In this document: positions 13,197 through 18,543 of the stretch, one piece after another
Numbering within the stretch: the stretch's first letter is position 1
Layout of the letters: each line of letters opens with the position of its first letter
From: Oscillospiraceae bacterium
GTDB taxonomy: Bacteria; Bacillota; Clostridia; Oscillospirales; Ruminococcaceae
NCBI GenBank assembly: GCA_016303235.1
Contig: JAEDMB010000026.1
Coordinates: 1 to 18,543 of the forward strand
Reading direction: 5' to 3'
DNA: 18,543 nucleotides
Made by a program: the position numbers and the translations under genes
Notes under the pieces: model-generated
What the model was told of the DNA's origin: nothing
The model's database searches: none
Seen by the model: only the letters and a program-made list of their open reading frames with translations

Positions 13197-15560
13197 ATGG
13201 CTAAGCAGAAAGTATCACTTGAAGAAATTCTCAACGAATATTCCAACAGCGATAACAGAAAAAATACCCGCTCCGATAATGAAGTGCGTGATATTATTAT
13301 GAATCACAGCCGTAAAAACCGTATCAATGACGGCACTAACAGACGGCCTAATCCCGCAAATGATTACAAGCCCTCTGATATCGGAAAGCCCGATATATCA
13401 TTTATAAACGCAATCAATATTGACAGGCTGAGAACTCCCGAAAATAAAACTCCGTCAAATAACGGCACTTCTTCCGTAAATCAGAATAAGTGGGAATCAG
13501 ATTCAGATGACTATACACCCAAAATACGCCGTATGAGCGATTCCACAAGGGCGAGGGAAATAGAAAAAAGCAAGAAAAATAAAATCAGAAACAAAAAAAG
13601 AAAAAAATCTGATTTCACATATAAGCGTGAATCTCCTGAGGGAGAATATATATATACTCCTGTTCCGGAAAAGGATAAAAAAAAGAAAAAAAATATATCC
13701 CTTTCCCCGCAGTCTATAAATGATACTCCCATTGCTCCCGCTCCCCGTGCCGATGTAACAAGCATTAATCTCAGTGAAGATTTCAAGTTTGATTCCGATT
13801 CACTTGATATACACATTGAACAGGGAGAAAGCAAAAGAATATCCGGAGATTTCAACTGCTACGGCGATGCACGTGAAACAAGAAAAAGCATACATGAACT
13901 TAAAAGCAGTATCGTCACAAGATTTACTATGCTTATGGTCTGTACTCTTTTAAGCATATTTATTTCATTTTTTCCTATGTGGAGTGCTGTTGAAAATCCG
14001 CAGGGATTTACTGCTTTTCAGATTATAATCGGTATGACTGCAATTATTGTATCTGCTCCTGCAATAACAAACGGTCTGAAAAAATTTATAAAATTCAAAC
14101 CCGACAGCGATTCTGCCGTTGCTGTTACTGCTGTAACTGTCATTGTTTCAGCAATAATAGCTTTTTTTACCCCCGAGCTTGTAAAAAACGGTTCTGTAAA
14201 TATATATGTACCTGTTTCAACTCTCGCACTGCTTTTTAACAGCATAGGGAAATTTTTAATTATAAACCGTGCCGAACGCAATTTCAAGGCAATATCAAAG
14301 GAGGGTGAAAGATACGGAATAACATGCGTTTCCGATGATGTTTCCGCTGAAACCCTTACAAGAGGCACTATGACGGATTTTCCTATACTTGCATCTATGC
14401 ACAGGACAAACTTTCTGACGGATTTCCTTAAATATACATATTCTTCCGATATATCGGACAAATTCTGCCGGCGTTCAGTTCCTGCATCGGTTATCGTATC
14501 GGCTGTAGTATCGGCTTTTATTACAATTATACGTCAGGAAAGTATAAGCGTAGGACTTTCATTCTTCAGTATGCTTATATGTGCATCCTCCTGCATTGCG
14601 ATGACTCTTGTCTCAAATCTGCCCTTGAACAATGCCTCAAAAAAATTAATCAAAAACAAGGGAATAATTTTCGGATATCAGAGTGTTGACGATTTTTATG
14701 ATACAAATTCCATTCTTGTGGAAGCTAAAGACCTCTTTCCGGAGATTTCAGTAAAGCTTGCCGGTATGAAAGTATTTTCAGATACAAAAGCAGATGAGGC
14801 TATGCTTGAGGCATCAAGCCTTGCAAACTATGCCGGAAGTATTATGAAAGGTATTTTTGACGATGTAACAATGGGCAAGGAAAGATGTCCTTATACAATA
14901 GAAAATTTTTCCTATGAGGATTCACTCGGATTATGTGGTTGGATTAATAACAAGCGTATACTTTTCGGTAGCCGTGAACTTATGACAAGCCACAATATAG
15001 AGGGTATGCCAACAAAGGCTAAGGAAAACGAATACACAGCCAACGGAAAGGAAGTCGTTTATCTCTCTGTTTCCGGAAACCTTTCCGCTATGTTCGTTGT
15101 CGAACTCAAAGCCGAAAGCAATATAAAATACTGGGTTAATCAGCTCTGTAAAAATAATGTACATCTTATTATAAAAAGCGTTGATTCCTGCGTAACCCTT
15201 AAACGCCTTTCAAAAGTTTTCGGTATTCCGGAAGAGTTTATGCGTATAATTCCTAAAAAACTCCATTCAGAATTTGATGAGCAGACTAAAAAATCTGTAA
15301 GGCTCAGTGCATCAATGGCATGTTCGGGAAGATTTACCGAATTTGCACAGCTTATTATGACTGCAAAATCACTTCATTCCAGTGCTGTAACCGGTCTTAT
15401 CGTTCAGGCAATATCAGTTCTTCTCGGAATCGGTATGGGAATACTTATAATAATATCAAATTCATTCGGATATATCGGCATGCCGTCATCGGCTGTACTT
15501 ATTTATAATATTATATTCGCCTTAATCACATACCTTTCAGTCAATATAAAAAAGTTTTAG
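13197..15560 (+). CDS. Degenerate P1B-type ATPase-like membrane protein with long disordered N terminus
   Basis: A 787-residue protein I do not recognise as a named family. Residues 1-235 are charged, low-complexity and probably disordered, with Lys/Arg-rich runs near 123-138 and 157-166. Hydrophobic segments fall at about 241-262, 272-292, 305-325, 336-356, 427-446, 450-474, 728-755 and 758-782. Soluble loops lie between segments 4-5 and 6-7. This is the layout of heavy-metal P1B ATPases, and ICASSCIAM in segment 6 sits where CPC would be. In the large loop, INNKRILFGSRELM and GKEVVYLSVSGNLSAMFVVEL resemble the N/P domains. However, the phosphorylation site DKTGT appears as ILVEAKDLF, and TGDN and GDGxND are absent. 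It therefore should not pump by the usual cycle. The start at 13197 has GGAGGG nine bases upstream, and the LCP gene follows after 13 bases. Confidence 0.7.
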   Translation: MAKQKVSLEEILNEYSNSDNRKNTRSDNEVRDIIMNHSRKNRINDGTNRRPNPANDYKPSDIGKPDISFINAINIDRLRTPENKTPSNNGTSSVNQNKWESDSDDYTPKIRRMSDSTRAREIEKSKKNKIRNKKRKKSDFTYKRESPEGEYIYTPVPEKDKKKKKNISLSPQSINDTPIAPAPRADVTSINLSEDFKFDSDSLDIHIEQGESKRISGDFNCYGDARETRKSIHELKSSIVTRFTMLMVCTLLSIFISFFPMWSAVENPQGFTAFQIIIGMTAIIVSAPAITNGLKKFIKFKPDSDSAVAVTAVTVIVSAIIAFFTPELVKNGSVNIYVPVSTLALLFNSIGKFLIINRAERNFKAISKEGERYGITCVSDDVSAETLTRGTMTDFPILASMHRTNFLTDFLKYTYSSDISDKFCRRSVPASVIVSAVVSAFITIIRQESISVGLSFFSMLICASSCIAMTLVSNLPLNNASKKLIKNKGIIFGYQSVDDFYDTNSILVEAKDLFPEISVKLAGMKVFSDTKADEAMLEASSLANYAGSIMKGIFDDVTMGKERCPYTIENFSYEDSLGLCGWINNKRILFGSRELMTSHNIEGMPTKAKENEYTANGKEVVYLSVSGNLSAMFVVELKAESNIKYWVNQLCKNNVHLIIKSVDSCVTLKRLSKVFGIPEEFMRIIPKKLHSEFDEQTKKSVRLSASMACSGRFTEFAQLIMTAKSLHSSAVTGLIVQAISVLLGIGMGILIIISNSFGYIGMPSSAVLIYNIIFALITYLSVNIKKF

Positions 15561-15573
15561 AAAGGATAACAAA

Positions 15574-16989
15574 ATGTCAGACAAAAACAGACAAAAACCC
15601 AGGAACACTGACAGTCAGGAAACTCAGTATATAAATTTCAATCAGAATATCCCTGACAATCAGAATAACGGCGATACAATAGTATTCAAGCCACTTAAAA
15701 AGGCTGATAATACTAACAGCAATCAGAATTATCAGCGTAGAAATGACTATAACTATAATAATCAGAATGCTTATCAGCGTCACAATAATACAGCTCCTCC
15801 TCCCCCGCCTCAGGATAATGATTATGCAATGTATCAGCGTAGAAATATAAATGAATACAATAACCCTCCGCAGTATAATAATCCTCCTCAACAGCAGTAT
15901 TATAATAACAATCCTCCGCAGAATTTCAATCAGTATAACAATCAGAATGTATACCGCAGTCCCGCTCCGCAGTCAGAATACGAAGAAACAAGAAGCAATC
16001 CAAAACCACGCAAAAATAAAAAGAAAAAGAAAAAACGTTCAGCCGGCTGTCTAGGAAGAATTATCCGTTCGCTTATTATAATATTTCTTGTAATTTTTAT
16101 AATCTATTCGCTTATATCACTTGTCTGCATAAAGCAGATTGATTATGTCGAATCAGCTCCGATAACTCACTATTCCAATGCTTTAAGCGACAGCAAGGTT
16201 AAAAATATTCTTATTATCGGAACGGATACCCGTGATTCCTCCGAGGAGAGAGGACGTTCCGACAGTATGATTCTGCTTTCACTTAACAGCCGTACAAATA
16301 AAATGTATCTCACTTCTATAATGCGTGATTCATACGTTGATATAGACGGCTATGGCTGGGACAAGCTCACTCACGCTTATTCATACGGCGGTGCGGAACT
16401 CCTTATGAATACCATTGAAAAAAATTTCTCCATAAGAATCGATGACTACATTGCTATAAATTTCAATGCTTTTGCTGCAATTGTCGATGCTGTAAACGGT
16501 ATTGAAGTTGAAATTTCTGACGATGAGGCTCAGGAAATAAATACTATTCTTCAGGCGGAAGTCAATGAGCTTATGGGCGATGATATTAACTCCGACCTCC
16601 TCGAAAAGGGCGGTAAGCTTATTCTTAACGGAAAACAGGCTCTCTCTTACAGCCGTATAAGATACGTCGGAAATTCCGATTTTGAACGCACTCAGCGTCA
16701 GCGTGATGTTATGGAAAAAATTATCGGAAAATTAAAAAGCTTTAACCCGTCATCAATAGGCGGTATTCTCAAATCAGCTCTTCCACAGCTTTCAACAAAT
16801 ATGAAAACAGGCGAACTTTATATTCTTTCACTGCGTCTGCCGTTCCTTTTCTCATATGACCTTGAACAGCAAAGAATCCCTGCCGAAGATACTTACTATA
16901 ACACTTACACCGATGACGGCGGTGATGCTCTCGGAATAGATTTTGATGCAAATCTTGATATAATAAAAGATACCATTTTCGGAGAATAA
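15574..16989 (+). CDS. LCP (LytR-CpsA-Psr) family cell-wall polymer ligase
   Basis: Membrane-anchored ligase of 471 residues that would attach an anionic or capsular polymer from its lipid carrier to peptidoglycan. The cytosolic N terminus (1-145) is rich in Asn, Gln, Tyr and Pro, with repeated YQRRN/YQRHN and NNPPQ units. It ends in a lysine run (146-155) before the single membrane helix (about 163-186). The LCP domain (about 209-386) shows the expected acidic and basic residues: GTDTRD (Asp218, Arg220), RGRSDSM (Arg228, Asp230), SIMRDSYVDI (Arg251) and SRIRYVGNSDFERTQRQR (361-378). AAAGGA lies seven bases before the ATG. It is co-transcribed with the pseudo-ATPase, whose long basic N terminus is similar in style. 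The polymer attached is unknown; the upstream acyl-transfer operon may decorate it. Confidence 0.92.
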   Translation: MSDKNRQKPRNTDSQETQYINFNQNIPDNQNNGDTIVFKPLKKADNTNSNQNYQRRNDYNYNNQNAYQRHNNTAPPPPPQDNDYAMYQRRNINEYNNPPQYNNPPQQQYYNNNPPQNFNQYNNQNVYRSPAPQSEYEETRSNPKPRKNKKKKKKRSAGCLGRIIRSLIIIFLVIFIIYSLISLVCIKQIDYVESAPITHYSNALSDSKVKNILIIGTDTRDSSEERGRSDSMILLSLNSRTNKMYLTSIMRDSYVDIDGYGWDKLTHAYSYGGAELLMNTIEKNFSIRIDDYIAINFNAFAAIVDAVNGIEVEISDDEAQEINTILQAEVNELMGDDINSDLLEKGGKLILNGKQALSYSRIRYVGNSDFERTQRQRDVMEKIIGKLKSFNPSSIGGILKSALPQLSTNMKTGELYILSLRLPFLFSYDLEQQRIPAEDTYYNTYTDDGGDALGIDFDANLDIIKDTIFGE

Positions 16990-16995
16990 AAAATG

Positions 16996-17016
16996 CGGGC
17001 GAACACAGTTCGCCCG
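16996..17016. terminator. Bidirectional hairpin terminator between convergent genes
   Basis: A 9-bp perfect stem, CGGGCGAAC (16996-17004) and GTTCGCCCG (17008-17016), with loop ACA lies seven bases after the LCP stop. Only three T's follow on the plus strand. On the minus strand the stem runs into CATTTTTTA, a better T-run, so it may mainly end transcripts of the nadA-hydE operon. Its arms resemble those of the palindrome at 613-631. Confidence 0.8.
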
Positions 17017-17073
17017 TTTCTGATTAAATCTGAATTTTCCGGAAGATGAAATTTTACTTTCTGTATTATTCTT

Positions 17074-18075
17074 TCATTCTTTTCCGATATAGTCACCTCT
17101 GCCCATATCAAGCACATACCCGACAGATTCAACACGCTTTTTAAGACATTCTATACACTGTGCCGATTCCTCACCAGTACAGATTTTATTGTCATACAAT
17201 TCATAGCTTTTGCGGAATTTCAAAGGCGATAAATTCGGCATTACAACATTACAGCCTGCCTTGATTCCTCTTTCTCTGCCGTCCGGTGATACTGTTCCGA
17301 GTGCAGTTGTAGCCGGAATAAGTGCTTCAGGAAACATAATCCTTGCTATACTCAATAATTTGAGATTAAGTTCAATATCTCCATGAGGATAATTTCGGAA
17401 AGGCGTATAATGATGAGGAATAAACACGCCTATTCCAATCATTTCGGGGTCAAGCTCACGCAAAAACTGAAAATCTGATACAATATTGTCAACAGTCTGA
17501 TAAGGACTTCCTACCATAAACCCCGCACCTGTCTGATAGCCGAGCGATTTCAGATTATAAAGACATCTTTTGCGATTTTCAAGCGACATATCCATAGGGT
17601 GCAGTTTTCTGTAATGACATATATCAGCCGTCTCATGCCTTAGCAGATACCTGTCCGCACCTGCTGATTTAAGATTCTTATAACTCTGATATGAACGCTC
17701 TCCCATTGAAAGAGTTACGGCACAGTCGGGATATTTATTTTTTATATTATTTACAATACGACATAATATAATATCGCTGAAATACAAATCCTCTCCGCCC
17801 TGAAGTACAAAAGTTCTCATACCGAGATTATATCCGTTTTCACAGCATGAATAAATTTCGGATTCTGTCAGACGGTACCGGGAAACATTTTTATTTGATT
17901 TTCTGATACCACAATAATAGCAGTCATTTTTACAGATATTTGAAATCTCTATAAGACCTCTTACAAATACTTTGTTTCCGTAATATTTCCGCCTGATTTT
18001 ATCCGCTTCGACTCTAAGAATTTCATTGTATGAATTATCAGTTATAAGTTCCTTTAAATTAATATTATCCGCCAA
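17074..18075 (-). CDS. hydE: [FeFe]-hydrogenase H-cluster radical SAM maturase HydE
   Basis: Radical SAM enzyme of 333 residues that helps build the dithiomethylamine-bridged di-iron site of [FeFe] hydrogenase. The CX3CX2C cluster motif is CKNDCYYCG (Cys48, Cys52, Cys55). Strong HydE signatures follow: VLQGGED, LRHETAD, RKLHPMDMSLENR, GYQTGAGFMVGSPYQT, GIGVFIPHHYTPF and IPATTALGT. Cys299, Cys307 and Cys310 match the spacing of the optional second cluster site known in Thermotoga maritima HydE. The TTG start at 18075 is the only usable codon before the radical SAM core. It lies inside the end of nadA (11-base overlap), implying translational coupling. HydF and HydG are not in the window. BioB and other radical SAM relatives are less likely given the long exact HydE blocks. 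Confidence 0.92.
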   Translation of the reverse strand: MADNINLKELITDNSYNEILRVEADKIRRKYYGNKVFVRGLIEISNICKNDCYYCGIRKSNKNVSRYRLTESEIYSCCENGYNLGMRTFVLQGGEDLYFSDIILCRIVNNIKNKYPDCAVTLSMGERSYQSYKNLKSAGADRYLLRHETADICHYRKLHPMDMSLENRKRCLYNLKSLGYQTGAGFMVGSPYQTVDNIVSDFQFLRELDPEMIGIGVFIPHHYTPFRNYPHGDIELNLKLLSIARIMFPEALIPATTALGTVSPDGRERGIKAGCNVVMPNLSPLKFRKSYELYDNKICTGEESAQCIECLKKRVESVGYVLDMGRGDYIGKE

Positions 18076-18543
18076 GTCTTATCATCTCATCAATACAGCG
18101 TCTGGAAGCCTTTATCTCATCGTCTGACATAATAATTTTAAAAGCATCATCTGTACCGTTCTTTATACCGTTCAGTGATTCGTATACATCTATCAGAGAA
18201 GTGAGCTTCATATTCGGGCATACGAGGTTTTTTGACATCAGATAGAATTTTTTATCGGGACATTCATACTGAAGGTGCTGAAGAATTGAAAGCTCTGTGC
18301 CGATTATAAATTCCTTTGCATCGGATTTTTTTGCGTATTCGATAATTCCCGATGTTGAACCCGCATAATCGGCATACTCTACAACTTTCGGAATACATTC
18401 GGGGTGAACGAGTACAAGAGCATTCGGGTGGAGTTTCTTTTGTTTTTCAACTTCAACGGCTCTTACAGAAGCATGAATCGGACAGCCACCCTGTAAAAGC
18501 TTTATATCCTTTTCGGGAACGTTTTTCTGCACATAACTGCCGA
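18065..18543 (-). CDS. nadA: Quinolinate synthase NadA, C-terminal part (cut by window edge)
   Basis: Iron-sulfur enzyme that condenses iminoaspartate with dihydroxyacetone phosphate to quinolinate, the NAD precursor. The reading frame is open to the right-hand edge, so only about the last 158 residues are present. Two of the three cluster cysteines expected in NadA are visible: one in QGGCPIH and one in LVCPNMKLTSL. HPEC, STSGIIEYA and FIIGTE are further family motifs. The first ATG-like codon in the visible part is a GTG at 18532, but the frame continues upstream of it, so this is not the true start. It is upstream of hydE in the same operon and overlaps it by 11 bases. No nadB or nadC follows here, though they could lie upstream beyond the window. 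Confidence 0.92.
   Translation of the reverse strand, partial: GSYVQKNVPEKDIKLLQGGCPIHASVRAVEVEKQKKLHPNALVLVHPECIPKVVEYADYAGSTSGIIEYAKKSDAKEFIIGTELSILQHLQYECPDKKFYLMSKNLVCPNMKLTSLIDVYESLNGIKNGTDDAFKIIMSDDEIKASRRCIDEMIRLGG

Noticed and set aside
13511..13855. Minus-strand open frame with a run of Phe/Leu
   Set aside because: It is the antisense of the lysine-rich N terminus of the pseudo-ATPase; the apparent hydrophobic run is a codon artefact.
14018..14461. Minus-strand 147-residue open frame within the pseudo-ATPase gene
   Set aside because: It is antisense to membrane segments, with no homology I recognise and no ribosome site.
15577..15891. Open frame on the minus strand opposite the start of the LCP gene, rich in Ile and Arg
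   Set aside because: It mirrors the AAT/CAG/TAT-rich codons of the LCP tail and has no ribosome site or recognisable domain.

Overview
The window is AT-rich, densely coded DNA of low-GC Gram-positive type. It most likely comes from an anaerobic clostridial gut or rumen bacterium near Ruminococcus (Oscillospiraceae). That placement rests on the mix of genes: a CwlD-like amidase, an import operon for pectin-type sugars, an [FeFe]-hydrogenase maturase HydE, a lipoprotein sugar-binding protein and an LCP cell-wall ligase. Strong AGGAGG-type ribosome sites and three TTG starts fit too. The genus is an inference; there is no rRNA or marker gene to fix it. No tRNA, rRNA, CRISPR array or insertion sequence is visible. 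No stretch longer than about 300 bases lacks a gene.

Layout. (1) 1-611, plus strand: a CwlD-like amidase whose 5' end is cut or damaged. (2) 635-4791, minus strand: a four-gene operon read right to left from a good promoter at 4848-4876. It encodes a sugar-binding lipoprotein, two CUT1 permeases and a cytosolic GH105 unsaturated-uronyl hydrolase. Together they would import and trim oligosaccharides left by pectate or rhamnogalacturonan lyases. No ATPase is encoded, so a shared one is presumably used. (3) 4992-6548, plus strand: a promoter, an NfeD-like protein, an SPFH/stomatin-like protein and a terminator. This is a classic membrane-microdomain pair.

(4) 6599-12376, plus strand: one promoter followed by five tightly packed genes. 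They encode an MBOAT acyltransferase, a DHHW/AlgX-like SGNH protein, an FkbH-like HAD enzyme, an acyl carrier protein and a membrane-anchored metallophosphoesterase. The logic resembles DltABCD (carrier protein, MBOAT, SGNH partner), but an FkbH-type enzyme stands where the adenylating ligase DltA would be. I infer a system that loads a small hydroxyacyl group, possibly glyceryl, on the carrier and esterifies it to a surface polymer outside the cell. This is the most interesting candidate system here.

(5) 12382-17016, plus strand: a promoter, RlmB-type 2'-O-methyltransferase, a 787-residue membrane protein and an LCP-family ligase, ended by a hairpin. The 787-residue protein has the eight-segment layout of a P1B-type ATPase but has lost its catalytic motifs, so it looks like a pseudo-pump. 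(6) 17074-18543, minus strand: the C-terminal half of quinolinate synthase NadA, overlapping the start of HydE.

The two convergent junctions (611/635 and 16989/17074) both carry GC-rich palindromes with GGGCGA...TCGCCC arms. They may belong to one dispersed palindrome family.
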